Source of the DNA: Desulfotruncus alcoholivorax DSM 16058
Lineage (GTDB): Bacteria; Bacillota; Desulfotomaculia; Desulfotomaculales; Desulfallaceae
Direction of reading: 5' to 3'
Assembly: GCF_000430885.1 (NCBI RefSeq)
Contig: NZ_AUMW01000023.1
Span: forward strand, 1-61,232
Length of the DNA stretch: 61,232 nt
A model generated the notes under the pieces. That model was given only the letters and a program-made list of their open reading frames with translations. It ran no database searches and was not told the DNA's origin. Both the position numbers and the translations under genes were made by a program. Of this stretch, positions 1-8,717 are shown piece after piece; position 1 is the stretch's first letter; the number at the start of each line of letters is the position of its first letter.

Positions 1-2
1 CC

Positions 3-236
3 TATTTGTCCAGTCAGTATCACCGCCTTGCCGCAAGACGTGGAGCGAACCGCGCTGCTGTAGCAGTTGCTCACAGCATTTTAACCATCGTCTACCACAT
101 TATTAAACGTAAGCAACCTTATATTGAGCTTGGTCCAACTTTTTATGAAGAACGCAAACGCGAAACTGTTATAAAACAGTCCATTAAGAAACTGGAATCC
201 TTGGGATATAAGGTCACCGTTGAATTAATAGCCTAA
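3..236 (+). CDS. IS110-family transposase, C-terminal fragment (cut by window edge)
   Basis: The reading frame is open to the left edge of the window, so only the last 77 codons are visible and the true start lies outside. The residues LAARRGANRAAVAVAHSIL, then YHIIKRKQPYIELG, then a closing LxSLGYKVTVE-like segment, match the conserved C-terminal end of IS110/IS116/IS902 (Transposase_20) transposases, which carry a DEDD catalytic domain upstream and a serine-recombinase-like domain here. The protein cuts and pastes the element through a DEDD/serine mechanism. Whether the element is complete cannot be judged from this window. Family assignment is confident; activity is unknown. Confidence 0.8.
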   Translation, partial: YLSSQYHRLAARRGANRAAVAVAHSILTIVYHIIKRKQPYIELGPTFYEERKRETVIKQSIKKLESLGYKVTVELIA

Positions 237-680
237 CGTTTTTAATTGGGCATATAGTCCTTCTGTTGACCGGATTTGCTTTTTGTAGAATTGATCAAGT
301 CTGGTTTAGTATGTTATTGTCTATTTTCATGGTTGTTGTTTGTTAATTTTCAGGACAGTTGATCTCCATCCATTAAATTTTCTTTTTTTTATCTTGGAAA
401 ATATGAAGGTAGAATTAAAAATTTAAGAGAAATTTTAAACTTAGTCTCTGATGTGATGGTCAATAGTAACCGTGCAAACTTTTTGATTGACGTAACAGAA
501 TAGGTGGCTCTGTTAAGTACTGAAACCAAGGGGTTAATACCAGGTTTCAGCATTTTAAATCAACCGTTTTTATGCTTATAATATCCCATGAAAAATTTTA
601 ATCTTCTACTAGAAGGAGGGTAGAGGTTAGCTGCTTTTTGGACTTACTATAATGATAAAAAAAACAAGGAGGTTGTGTTT
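237..680. promoter_or_regulatory. AT-rich gap before the peptide transporter, with a possible promoter
   Basis: There is no credible gene in this 444-base stretch. An 8-bp inverted repeat (CTGAAACC at 520-527 with GGTTTCAG at 543-550) is followed by a TATAAT at 577-582, with only a weak TTTAAA-like -35 region at 554-559; a second TATAAT lies at 648-653. A strong Shine-Dalgarno-like AGAAGGAGGG at 611-620 has no start codon at a useful distance. The ribosome site that is used is AAGGAGG at 666-672. The region probably holds the promoter for the downstream operon; this is inference from motif matches. Confidence 0.35.
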
Positions 681-2285
681 GTGAAAAAAATTCTGTTGGC
701 TTTAATGGTGCTAATGGCTTTTGTCCTGGCCGGTTGTGGTGGCGACAGGGCCAAAGATACGGCGGATAAATCCAGTACTACCCAGTTAATTCGCTACAAC
801 GTTGATGCGGAACCGAAAACTCTGGACCCTGCCAAATCTACCGGATTACCTGACGGGACCATAGAATTGCAAATGTTGGACGGCCTGACCCGTTACGACG
901 CCAACCAGGAAATTAAACCAGCCATAGCTGAAAATTGGGACATTTCAGAAGACGGCCTTACATATACCTTTAAATTGCGGGATGCCAAGTGGAGCAACGG
1001 CGATCCCGTCACGGCCCAGGATTTCGTCTACAGTTGGCTTAGGGCCCTGGCCCCGGAAACCGCCTCGGAATACGCCTACCAGTTCTTCTACATTAAAGGC
1101 GCCGAGGATTACAACAGCGGCAAGGGCAAGAAAGAAGACGTAGGACTTAAAGCCTTGGATGACAAGACCCTGCAGGTGGTATTGAACGCACCGGCGCCCC
1201 AGTTCCTGGGATTAACCGCCTTCCAGACCTATTTCCCGGTCAACCGGAAGGTGGTTGAGGGCAACCCTAACTGGTTCGCCGACCCCAAGACATACGTCTG
1301 CGACGGGCCCTTTAAAATGGTGAGCTGGGAACACAACCAGAAAATCGTTATGGAAAAGAACCCGGACTACTGGGATGCCAAGAACGTGAAGCTGCAAAAA
1401 TTGGAGATATATCTTATTGAAAACCTTGATACTTCCTTCAACATGTACAACAACGGCCAGCTTGATCTGATGAATGAGATCAACGCCCAGGAATTACCCG
1501 CTTTACAGGGCAACAAGGAACTGAAAATACTGCCTGACGCTTCGGTGTACTTCTACCGTTTTAACGTTACGCGCAAACCCTTTGACGACGTCAGGGTTAG
1601 AAAGGCCCTGGCCCTGGCCATCGACCGCAAAGCCCTGGTGGAAAGCGTGATGAAAGGCGGCCAGAAACCGGCTTACGCCTTCGTACCCTTCGGCTTCAAA
1701 GATGCCGGCGGTAAGGATTTCCGGGAAAACGGCGGCGATTATTTCCAAGAAGACCTGACAGAGGCCAAAAAACTGCTGGCCGAGGCCGGCTACCCGGACG
1801 GCAAGGGTTTCCCCAAGGCTACCATAATGTTTAACACACAAGAAAACCACCAGAAAGTGGCTGAAGCCATTCAGCAGATGTGGAAGAAAAACCTGGGCAT
1901 CGATGTGACCATCCAGAATGTTGAATGGCAGGTTTATCTGGACAGGGAAAGCAAGTTGGATTACGACATCGCACGGGCCGGCTGGAGCCCGGACTACCTT
2001 GATCCGATGTCCTTTATCGACATGTTTGTCACCGGCGGCGGCAATAACCAGACCGGCTGGAGCAACAAGGAGTACGATAAGCTGGTGAACGAGGCCAAAT
2101 CCACGGGAGACCAGAAGATAAGGATGACATCAATGCACCAGGCGGAAAAAATACTCATGGACGAAATGCCCGTAACGCCGCTGTTCTTCTATACCCACCC
2201 GGTTATGATCAAGGAAAACCTGAAAAACGTGATAATTCCTCCCTTTGCCACCTATGCAGATTTCAAGTGGGCTTACGTGGAGTAA
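681..2285 (+). CDS. Peptide ABC transporter substrate-binding lipoprotein (OppA/DppE type)
   Basis: This protein captures oligo- or dipeptides outside the membrane and delivers them to the permease encoded next. GTG at 681 is chosen because AAGGAGG (666-672) sits eight bases before it; an in-frame GTG at 675 is too close. The N-terminus is a lipoprotein signal: two lysines, a hydrophobic stretch, and the lipobox LAGC, so the mature protein starts at that cysteine and is membrane anchored. The rest (534 residues in all) is a typical SBP_bac_5 domain, with the segments EPKTLDPA, YTFKLRDAKWSNGDPVTAQDFVYSW and RKALALAIDR. It is first in a five-gene operon. The exact peptide preference cannot be read from the sequence. 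Confidence 0.9.
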   Translation: MKKILLALMVLMAFVLAGCGGDRAKDTADKSSTTQLIRYNVDAEPKTLDPAKSTGLPDGTIELQMLDGLTRYDANQEIKPAIAENWDISEDGLTYTFKLRDAKWSNGDPVTAQDFVYSWLRALAPETASEYAYQFFYIKGAEDYNSGKGKKEDVGLKALDDKTLQVVLNAPAPQFLGLTAFQTYFPVNRKVVEGNPNWFADPKTYVCDGPFKMVSWEHNQKIVMEKNPDYWDAKNVKLQKLEIYLIENLDTSFNMYNNGQLDLMNEINAQELPALQGNKELKILPDASVYFYRFNVTRKPFDDVRVRKALALAIDRKALVESVMKGGQKPAYAFVPFGFKDAGGKDFRENGGDYFQEDLTEAKKLLAEAGYPDGKGFPKATIMFNTQENHQKVAEAIQQMWKKNLGIDVTIQNVEWQVYLDRESKLDYDIARAGWSPDYLDPMSFIDMFVTGGGNNQTGWSNKEYDKLVNEAKSTGDQKIRMTSMHQAEKILMDEMPVTPLFFYTHPVMIKENLKNVIIPPFATYADFKWAYVE

Positions 2286-2294
2286 AAATTTCAG

Positions 2295-2325
2295 GAGGTA
2301 TATGGGCTAAAAGCCCATATACCTC
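2295..2325 (+). terminator. Strong hairpin between binding protein and permease genes
   Basis: A perfect 14-bp stem (GAGGTATATGGGCT with AGCCCATATACCTC) closes an AAA loop nine bases after the stop codon. It is followed by ATTTAATTA rather than a long T tract. It therefore probably acts as a partial terminator or mRNA 3'-end stabiliser, giving more binding protein than permease, as is common in ABC import operons. Confidence 0.7.
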
Positions 2326-2368
2326 ATTTAATTAGCACATATTTATGGTAAATAATGGGGTGTTGTAG

Positions 2369-3301
2369 TTGGCGCAGTACCTGTTAAGAAGGGTAACTAC
2401 CATTATTCTGGCTTTATGGTTGATCATCACCGTTACCTTTCTCATTATGCACTCTATTCCCGGCGGCCCCTTCGCCTCCGAGAAAAAGGTACCGGACGTT
2501 ATAAAGCACAATTTGGAAGAGCGTTATCATCTCAATGACCCGCTGGGCAAACAATATATTGATTATTTAAATCACCTGGTTCATCTGGACCTGGGTCCCT
2601 CCTTCAAATACGAATACAGAACAGTTAACGACATCATCAAAGAAGGCTTTCCCGTTTCCGCCACCCTGGGCTCCCTGGCCATTGCCTTTTCGCTGGTTGT
2701 GGGTTTGCTGGCCGGCGTCATCTCCGCACTGCGCCAGAATCACTGGCAGGATTACCTGGCCATGGTGCTGGCCACCTTGAGTTTTTCCGTCCCGAGCTTC
2801 ATCCTGTCGGGACTGTTGATGTATTTTTTTGCCTATAAACTTCAGCTGTTACCGCCGGCCATGTGGGGAACCTGGCAGCAAGCCATCCTCCCCACCCTTG
2901 CCCTGGCCGCCCTGCCCACCGCATTTATAGCAAGGCTGATGCGCTCCAGCATGCTGGAAGTGCTGCAGCAGGATTATATAAAAACCGCCAGGGCCAAGGG
3001 ATTGTCCGAAAGAGTCATCGTATTGAGGCATGGTGTTCGCAATGCCATACTGCCGGTGGTAACCTATCTCGGGTTCCTGGTGACAGAAGTGCTTTTAGGC
3101 AGCTTCGTGGTGGAATCGATTTTTGCCATTCCGGGCCTTGGCAGGTGGTTTGTAATAAGCATATTGAACAGGGATTATACCGTAATACTTGGTGTTACGG
3201 TCTTCTATAGCGCATTTTTGATGCTGATGAATTTTTTGGTGGACCTGGCTTACGTGGCCGTCGATCCCCGCATAAAACTAGTTGACCGTAAGGATGTGTG
3301 A
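2369..3301 (+). CDS. Peptide ABC transporter permease (DppB/OppB type)
   Basis: One of two membrane subunits forming the channel for peptides. The 310-residue protein begins MAQYLLRRVTTIILALWLII, the usual first membrane helix of the DppB/OppB family, and ends with the assembly motif region DYIKTARAKGLSERVIVLRHG, the EAA loop that contacts the ATPase subunits. The start is TTG at 2369, with GGGGTG six bases upstream. It lies 83 bases after the binding-protein gene, behind the hairpin, and its TGA overlaps the GTG of the next gene, so translation is coupled. Substrate range is inferred only as peptide-like. Confidence 0.9.
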   Translation: MAQYLLRRVTTIILALWLIITVTFLIMHSIPGGPFASEKKVPDVIKHNLEERYHLNDPLGKQYIDYLNHLVHLDLGPSFKYEYRTVNDIIKEGFPVSATLGSLAIAFSLVVGLLAGVISALRQNHWQDYLAMVLATLSFSVPSFILSGLLMYFFAYKLQLLPPAMWGTWQQAILPTLALAALPTAFIARLMRSSMLEVLQQDYIKTARAKGLSERVIVLRHGVRNAILPVVTYLGFLVTEVLLGSFVVESIFAIPGLGRWFVISILNRDYTVILGVTVFYSAFLMLMNFLVDLAYVAVDPRIKLVDRKDV

Positions 3302-4224
3302 CTGGAAAGATGGAAATTACTCCGCAAATGTTTAAGCCGGTTGAGCGGGACGCTCTGGCTGCAGAGGAAATAGCCTGCCCGTCGGTGGGCTACTGGCAGG
3401 ATGTCTGGCTGCGATTAAAACAAAATAAATTGGCCATGACCGGCCTGGTCATTATCGCGCTGCTGGCGCTGCTGGCACTGGTGGGCCCGCACCTGTCCGC
3501 CCATAGTTATGATGATCAGGATTTGCAGATGGTGAACCAACCGCCCGGCGGCGGCTACTGGTTCGGCACCGATTCCCTGGGCCGGGACCTGTTCACCAGG
3601 GTGTGCTATGGCGCCCGCATCTCCTTGGCCATCGGGCTTTTAACCAGCGTCATTTGCATGGTCATTGGCGTGCTGTACGGGGGTATTTCCGGTTACCTGG
3701 GCGGCCGGGTGGACGAGATCATGATGCGTTTTGTGGAAGTGATTTACAGTATACCGTTTTTGCTGTACGTCATTTTGCTCATGGTTCTGCTGGAGCCCGG
3801 ACTCAAGTCCATCTTCATCGCCCTGGGTATAGTTTACTGGCAAAATATGGCCAGGGTGGTCCGGGGCCAAGTGCTGTCCCTGAAGGAACAAGAGTACATT
3901 TACGCCGCCCGCCTGCTGGGTGCGGGCACCTGGCGGATTTTATTGCGCCACCTGATTCCCAATACCATGGGCCCCATTATCGTCAGCATGACTCTGTTGG
4001 TTCCGGAAGCTATTTTTACCGAAGCATTTTTAAGCTTCCTGGGTCTCGGGGTTTCCGCGCCCATGGCCAGCTGGGGCGTGCTGGCCAGCGACGGCATTCA
4101 GGGTTTGCGCAATTATCCCTGGCAGCTGTTCTTCCCGGCCCTTTTTATCAGTATCACCATGCTGGCTTTCAATTTTGTCGGAGACGGCCTGCGCGACGCG
4201 CTGGATCCCCGTCTGCGCCGTTAA
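3298..4224 (+). CDS. Peptide ABC transporter permease (DppC/OppC type)
   Basis: Second channel subunit of the peptide importer, 308 residues. A soluble N-terminal tail is followed by QNKLAMTGLVIIALLALLALVGP, the first membrane segment of the OppC family; FGTDSLGRDLFTRV is a family hallmark, and EYIYAARLLGAGTWRILLRHLIPN is the EAA loop. The start is GTG at 3298, overlapping the previous stop (GTGA). ATG at 3310, preceded by GGAAAG, is a possible alternative and would remove four residues. The next gene follows after nine bases. Confidence 0.9.
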   Translation: MTGKMEITPQMFKPVERDALAAEEIACPSVGYWQDVWLRLKQNKLAMTGLVIIALLALLALVGPHLSAHSYDDQDLQMVNQPPGGGYWFGTDSLGRDLFTRVCYGARISLAIGLLTSVICMVIGVLYGGISGYLGGRVDEIMMRFVEVIYSIPFLLYVILLMVLLEPGLKSIFIALGIVYWQNMARVVRGQVLSLKEQEYIYAARLLGAGTWRILLRHLIPNTMGPIIVSMTLLVPEAIFTEAFLSFLGLGVSAPMASWGVLASDGIQGLRNYPWQLFFPALFISITMLAFNFVGDGLRDALDPRLRR

Positions 4225-4236
4225 GGGGGGCCGGTG

Positions 4237-5238
4237 GTGAAGAAATTATTGTCGGTCAATAATTTGCAAGTTCATTTTACAACCTTTGCCGGCGAAGTTC
4301 AGGCGGTCCGGGGCGTCAGTTTTGATCTGGCGGCCGGGGAGGCCATAGCCGTCGTGGGCGAGTCGGGCTGCGGCAAGAGTGTCACCGCCCAGTCCATCAT
4401 GAAATTGATTCCTTCTCCGCCGGGTCGTTATATGGCGGGGGAAATATTTTTTAACGGCGAAAACCTGCTGCCCAAAACGGAAAAAGAAATGGAAACCATT
4501 CGCGGCAAGGACATAGGTATGATCTTCCAGGATCCCATGACCTCGCTAAACCCTACCATGAAGGTTGGTCACCAAATTGTAGAAATGCTGAAAAAACATA
4601 CTAATCTCACCGGCGAGGCTGTAAAGCGGAGAGCCGTGGAAATGCTGGCGCTGGTCGGCCTGCCCAACCCTGAAAAAAGGTATGACCAGTACCCCCACCA
4701 GTTCAGCGGCGGCATGCGCCAGAGGGCGATGATAGCCATGGCCCTGGCCTGTAATCCCCGGCTGCTGATCGCGGACGAGCCCACCACCGCCCTGGACGTT
4801 ACCATCCAGGCGCAAATATTGGAACTGATGCAGGAGCTGAAAGACAAACTGGGCACGTCCATCATTCTGATTACCCACGACCTGGGCGTGGTGGCCGGAT
4901 TCGCCTCCAGGGTTATCGTAATGTATGCAGGCAAGGTGGTGGAAAGCGGCACCACCGGGGAGATATTTTATCGACACCGGCACCCGTATACCCGGGGGCT
5001 GTTGGCCTCCGTGCCCCGGCCGGGCAAGGAGATAAGAAAAAAATTAAACCCAATCGCCGGGCGGCCGCCCGGCTTGATCAACCCGCCCCGGGGCTGCGCC
5101 TTCTGGCCGCGCTGTGACCGGGCCATGCAGGTTTGCCGGGAAGTACAACCGGACATGGTGCAGTTATCCGACACCCATTGGGTGAGTTGCTGGCTCACCC
5201 ACGAGTTCGCGGCAAAGGGGGCGAATGTTCGATCGTGA
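4237..5238 (+). CDS. Peptide ABC transporter ATP-binding protein (DppD/OppD type)
   Basis: One of two ATPases powering the importer. Visible motifs are Walker A GESGCGKS, the signature FSGGMRQR, Walker [13 protein letters not shown] and the H-loop THD. The C-terminal region [15 protein letters not shown] belongs to the oligopeptide/dipeptide transporter C-terminal domain, whose cysteines bind an Fe-S cluster in some members. Two adjacent GTG codons (4234 and 4237) could start it; the second is preferred because AAGGGGGG (4223-4230) then sits six bases away. Its stop overlaps the next start. Confidence 0.9.
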   Translation: MKKLLSVNNLQVHFTTFAGEVQAVRGVSFDLAAGEAIAVVGESGCGKSVTAQSIMKLIPSPPGRYMAGEIFFNGENLLPKTEKEMETIRGKDIGMIFQDPMTSLNPTMKVGHQIVEMLKKHTNLTGEAVKRRAVEMLALVGLPNPEKRYDQYPHQFSGGMRQRAMIAMALACNPRLLIADEPTTALDVTIQAQILELMQELKDKLGTSIILITHDLGVVAGFASRVIVMYAGKVVESGTTGEIFYRHRHPYTRGLLASVPRPGKEIRKKLNPIAGRPPGLINPPRGCAFWPRCDRAMQVCREVQPDMVQLSDTHWVSCWLTHEFAAKGANVRS

Positions 5239-6188
5239 AAAAACTGGTCGAAATTGTAAACCTGAAAAAGTATTTCCGGGTGGGCAAAAACCAAATATTA
5301 AAAGCGGTCAATGACGTATCTATAGACATTTACCGGGGGGAAACCCTTGGTGTGGTGGGAGAGAGCGGCTGCGGCAAGACAACTCTGGGCAGGACGGTGG
5401 TGCGGCTGTACCGGCCTACGGCAGGGAAGGTGCTTTATAACGGACTGGATGTCCATAAAGCCGCCGGGCAGGAGAAAAAAGCCCTCTACAGGCGGATGCA
5501 GATGATCTTTCAGGATCCTTACGCTTCGTTGAACCCCCGCATGACTGTGAACGAAATAATCGGTGAGGCGCTGGACATCCATAGAATTGCCGGGGGCTCC
5601 CAACGCCGGGAGAGAATTATGGAGCTTTTAAGATTGGTGGGTCTCAATGTAGACCATGCCAACCGTTTTCCCCATGAATTCAGCGGAGGCCAGCGGCAGC
5701 GGATCGGCATAGCCCGGGCCCTGGCTGTTGATCCGGAGTTTATCGTCTGCGACGAACCAATTTCCGCGCTGGATGTGTCCATCCAGGCCCAGGTGGTCAA
5801 TCTGTTGGAGGAACTGCAGGAGAGGCTGGGACTGACCTATATGTTCATTGCCCACGATCTGTCCATGGTCAGGCATATCAGCAGCCGGGTGGCGGTGATG
5901 TACCTGGGCAAGGTGGTGGAACTGGCGGGCAGCGACGAGCTTTATGAAAACCCCCTGCACCCGTACACCAGGGCGCTGCTTTCCTCAATACCGGTGGCCG
6001 ATCCGGATATTGAAGCGGAGCGGCGGCGCATTATCCTGGCAGGTGACGTGCCAAGCCCGGTCAACCCCCCGCCCGGCTGCGCCTTCGTTTCCCGCTGCCC
6101 GCAAGCAATGAAGGAATGCAATCAAGAGATTCCGGTATTTAAGGAAATTGGTGACCATCATTTTGCAGCCTGCCACAGGTTGGGTTGA
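5235..6188 (+). CDS. Peptide ABC transporter ATP-binding protein (DppF/OppF type)
   Basis: Second ATPase of the importer, 317 residues from GTG at 5235, which overlaps the previous TGA. A longer frame upstream exists, but it only reads through the coding sequence of the previous gene. Motifs: Walker A GESGCGKTT, signature FSGGQRQRIGIARAL, Walker B FIVCDEPISALD, and the C-terminal GCAFVSRCPQAM segment of the oligopeptide transporter C-terminal domain. It is the last gene of the operon, convergent with the arginine genes. Confidence 0.9.
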   Translation: MKKLVEIVNLKKYFRVGKNQILKAVNDVSIDIYRGETLGVVGESGCGKTTLGRTVVRLYRPTAGKVLYNGLDVHKAAGQEKKALYRRMQMIFQDPYASLNPRMTVNEIIGEALDIHRIAGGSQRRERIMELLRLVGLNVDHANRFPHEFSGGQRQRIGIARALAVDPEFIVCDEPISALDVSIQAQVVNLLEELQERLGLTYMFIAHDLSMVRHISSRVAVMYLGKVVELAGSDELYENPLHPYTRALLSSIPVADPDIEAERRRIILAGDVPSPVNPPPGCAFVSRCPQAMKECNQEIPVFKEIGDHHFAACHRLG

Positions 6189-6199
6189 ATCAGGCAGCC

Positions 6200-6238
6200 A
6201 AAAAGCACAGGGCGGGAAAATTGAAATTTCCTGCCCTG
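6200..6238 (-). terminator. Terminator of the arginine operon
   Basis: CAGGGCGGGAAA (6208-6219) and TTTCCTGCCCTG (6227-6238) form a 12-bp stem with one wobble pair. Read on the minus strand it is followed by TGCTTTTTGG, so it terminates transcripts coming out of argG. It may also slow plus-strand transcripts from the peptide transporter. Confidence 0.65.
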
Positions 6239-6277
6239 CGACTCTTATATTCACATTAAAGTTAAATTACCATACAA

Positions 6278-7483
6278 CTATTCCAAACCTGTTTTTCTCT
6301 TCATCAGCGCCCGGACTTTCAGGGGCAGGCCGAACAGGTTGATGAAACCCTTTGCGTCCGCCTGGGAGTATACTTCGTCGCGGCCGAAGGTGGCCAGTTC
6401 CTCGTTGTAAAGCGAGTATGGCGAAGTTGTTCCGGCCGGTGTGCAGTTGCCTTTATACAGTTTCATGCGCACAGTGCCGGTGACGGTACGCTGGGTGGAA
6501 TCCACAAAGGCGTCCAGGGCTTCCCGCAGCGGGGAGAACCAAACACCGTCATACACCAGCTCGGCGTAGCGGGCCGCCACCAGTTCCTTGAAGTGCAGGG
6601 TAACCCTGTCCAGGGTCAGCAGCTCCAGCTCGCGGTGGGCCAGGTACAAAATGGTCCCTCCCGGGGTTTCGTAAATACCCCTGGATTTCATACCCACCAG
6701 GCGGTTCTCCACCATGTCCACGATACCGATGCCGTTGGCGCCGCCAATTTTGTTCAATACCTCCACCAGTTCCTCGGGCGCCAGTTCTTTTCCGTCAACC
6801 TTTTTAGGCACACCCTGTTCAAAATATATTTCAACATAGGTGGGCGCATCCGGCGCCTTTTCCGGCGGGACAGTCAACAGCAGCACATCATCCGGAGGTT
6901 CCTGGCCCGGGTCTTCCAAAGCCCCGCCCTCGTGGCTGAGGTGCCAGATATTGCGGTCCATGCTGTACGGCCTCGACTTGGTGACAGGCACGGGGATACC
7001 CCTGGCCTCGGCATAGTCAATGGCGTCGTCCCTGGAGCGGATATCCCATTCCCGCCAGGGCGCAATTATTTTTAAACCGGGATTCAGCGCCTTGATGGCC
7101 AGCTCAAAGCGAACCTGATCGTTCCCTTTGCCGGTGGCCCCGTGCGCTATGGCACCGGCACCCTCTTTCTCGGCAATTTCCACCAGTTTTTTGCCGATCA
7201 GCGGGCGGGCCATGGAAGTACCCAGCAGGTACTTGCCCTCGTAAACAGCCCCCGCCTTTAACGTGGGAAAAATGTAGTCCGTCACAAATTCCCGTTTTAC
7301 ATCTTCAATGTATAATTTGCTGGCCCCGCTCTTTAACGCTTTCTCATGCAGCGGCTCCAGTTCCTCTCCCTGGCCCAGATCCGCCACCATGGCAATTACC
7401 TCGTAGCCGTAGTTTTCCTTCAACCAGGGTATGATAATCGAGGTGTCAAGGCCCCCCGAATACGCCAGCACCACTTTTTTCAC
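6278..7483 (-). CDS. argG: Argininosuccinate synthase
   Basis: Joins citrulline and aspartate with ATP to make argininosuccinate, the seventh step of arginine synthesis, in the cytoplasm. The 401-residue protein has the PP-loop AYSGGLDTS near residue 7, which binds ATP, and the family blocks [14 protein letters not shown] and [10 protein letters not shown]. The start is GTG at 7483 with AAGGAGGAG seven bases upstream. It is the last gene of the arginine run and has its own promoter in the 120-base gap after argF. argH, which normally completes the pathway and often follows argG, is absent; a terminator and a convergent operon come next. Confidence 0.97.
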   Translation of the reverse strand: MKKVVLAYSGGLDTSIIIPWLKENYGYEVIAMVADLGQGEELEPLHEKALKSGASKLYIEDVKREFVTDYIFPTLKAGAVYEGKYLLGTSMARPLIGKKLVEIAEKEGAGAIAHGATGKGNDQVRFELAIKALNPGLKIIAPWREWDIRSRDDAIDYAEARGIPVPVTKSRPYSMDRNIWHLSHEGGALEDPGQEPPDDVLLLTVPPEKAPDAPTYVEIYFEQGVPKKVDGKELAPEELVEVLNKIGGANGIGIVDMVENRLVGMKSRGIYETPGGTILYLAHRELELLTLDRVTLHFKELVAARYAELVYDGVWFSPLREALDAFVDSTQRTVTGTVRMKLYKGNCTPAGTTSPYSLYNEELATFGRDEVYSQADAKGFINLFGLPLKVRALMKRKTGLE

Positions 7484-7502
7484 ATCTATCTCCTCCTTTT
7501 CC

Positions 7503-7532
7503 GGGGTCGGGCTTAAACTAACTATAATAGCT
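7503..7532 (+). repeat. 30-bp repeat, inverted partner of 10887-10916
   Basis: This 30-mer in the leader of argG matches the reverse strand of 10887-10916 at 27 of 30 positions, with a 16-base core TAAACTAACTATAATA identical in both. The two copies face each other across argF, argD and argB. Function is unknown. Confidence 0.7.
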
Positions 7533-7560
7533 CGACAAAAAACAACAAATAACTGCTCTT

Positions 7561-7589
7561 ATTATAATTAAATTGCTATAAAAATCCAA
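7561..7589 (-). promoter_or_regulatory. argG promoter with a possible ARG half-site
   Basis: On the minus strand TTGGAT (7584-7589), 17 bases and TATAAT (7561-7566) form a good vegetative promoter about 80 bases before argG. The -35 region reads TTGGATTTTTAT, which matches 11 of 12 bases of the -35/ARG-box region of the argC promoter (TTGTATTTTTAT). ArgR control here is inference. Confidence 0.65.
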
Positions 7590-7603
7590 ACTAATATTAA
7601 CCT

Positions 7604-8566
7604 CTAATCTGCCATCAGCAGAGCCATAACGGCCTTTTGAGCGTGCAGCCGGTTTTCCGCCTCGTCAAAAACCACCGAATGAGGACCGTCAATAATTTCC
7701 CCGGTTACTTCCTCACCGCGGTGGGCCGGCAGGCAGTGTAAAAAGATGAAGTCTTTCGCCGCCCCGGCTGTTATTGGAGCGTTAACCTGGTATGGGGCAA
7801 AAATTTTGGCCCGGGCCTGCTGCTCGCTTTCCTGCCCCATGCTGGCCCAAACGTCTGTCACCACCACGTCCGCCCCGCAAACGGCCTCTTTAGGGTCAGT
7901 GGTTATAATAATCTCCGATTTTGTTTCCACGGCGTCTGCACGGGCGGCCGAGACAATTTGCTCATCCGGCAGGTAGCCTTCAGGGGCGGCAATGCTGATG
8001 TTCATGCCTGTCTTAGCGCAGCCGAACAGCAGGGAATGGCATACGTTATTGCCATCGCCCAGGTAAGCCAGCTTCAGCCCGGCCAGCTTCCCCTTATGTT
8101 CACGAATCGTCAATAGATCGGCCAGTATCTGGCAGGGATGCAGTAAGTCCGTCAGGCCGTTGATCACCGGCACACTGGCGTGCTCAGCCAGTTCCTCCAC
8201 ATCGCTTTGGGCATAGGTCCTGATCATAATGCCATCGACGTATCTGCTCAGAACCCGCCCGGTGTCGGCAATGCTTTCGCCCCGGCCCAATTGCAGGTCG
8301 CCGGCGTTTAAATAAAGGGCGTGCCCCCCCAATTGGAACATGCCAACCTCGAAACTGACCCGGGTGCGGGTTGATGACTTTTGGAAGATCATGGCTAAAG
8401 TTTTACCTTTTAAAAGATGATGGTTCACTTTCTCCTTTTGTTTTTGTTTTAATTCCGCTGCATAATCCAATATATATTCAATTTCACCGGGAGTGAAATC
8501 ATGCAGCGATAACAAATCCCTGCCCTTTAACGCATCCTTGATTTGATCCATTAACAAATTCACCAT
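7604..8566 (-). CDS. argF: Ornithine carbamoyltransferase
   Basis: Transfers the carbamoyl group from carbamoyl phosphate to ornithine, giving citrulline. The 320-residue sequence carries the carbamoyl-phosphate motif [11 protein letters not shown] near residue 63, the HPCQ motif and the ornithine-side motif [15 protein letters not shown] at 8566 is used here, but no good ribosome site precedes it, and an ATG five codons later is no better placed. A dispersed 100-bp repeat separates it from argD, so translation may depend on read-through from argD or on an unseen start signal. Confidence 0.95.
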   Translation of the reverse strand: MVNLLMDQIKDALKGRDLLSLHDFTPGEIEYILDYAAELKQKQKEKVNHHLLKGKTLAMIFQKSSTRTRVSFEVGMFQLGGHALYLNAGDLQLGRGESIADTGRVLSRYVDGIMIRTYAQSDVEELAEHASVPVINGLTDLLHPCQILADLLTIREHKGKLAGLKLAYLGDGNNVCHSLLFGCAKTGMNISIAAPEGYLPDEQIVSAARADAVETKSEIIITTDPKEAVCGADVVVTDVWASMGQESEQQARAKIFAPYQVNAPITAGAAKDFIFLHCLPAHRGEEVTGEIIDGPHSVVFDEAENRLHAQKAVMALLMAD

Positions 8567-8581
8567 CCGAAAACTAATTTT

Positions 8582-8687
8582 GTTACTATTCAGGTATTCA
8601 GAATTACTAATTAGAATTCAGTAGTCAGGAGTCAGAATTCAGAATGCTTGTAAAAGAAATTTTGACTCCTGACTCCTGAGTAGTTAC
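8582..8687. repeat. Dispersed terminal-inverted-repeat element, copy A
   Basis: The element sits between argD and argF. Its ends, GTTACTATTCAGG and CCTGAGTAGTTAC, are inverted repeats (11 of 13 match), and inside are alternating ATTCAGAATT and GACTCCTGACTCCTGA modules. Related copies occur at 17648-17746 and 30396-30494. It has no coding capacity, so it resembles a MITE or a large palindromic intergenic repeat. Confidence 0.8.
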
Positions 8688-8717
8688 CTAATTTGTATCT
8701 TTCCAATTCCACCACTA

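Noticed and set aside
611-655. A short leader peptide after AGAAGGAGGG
   Set aside because: Only a four-codon TTG frame is available (TTG GAC TTA CTA TAA), with poor spacing.
3603-4262. A 219-codon frame overlapping the dppC gene on the same strand
   Set aside because: It is out of frame inside a clearly conserved permease, and its sequence shows no family features.
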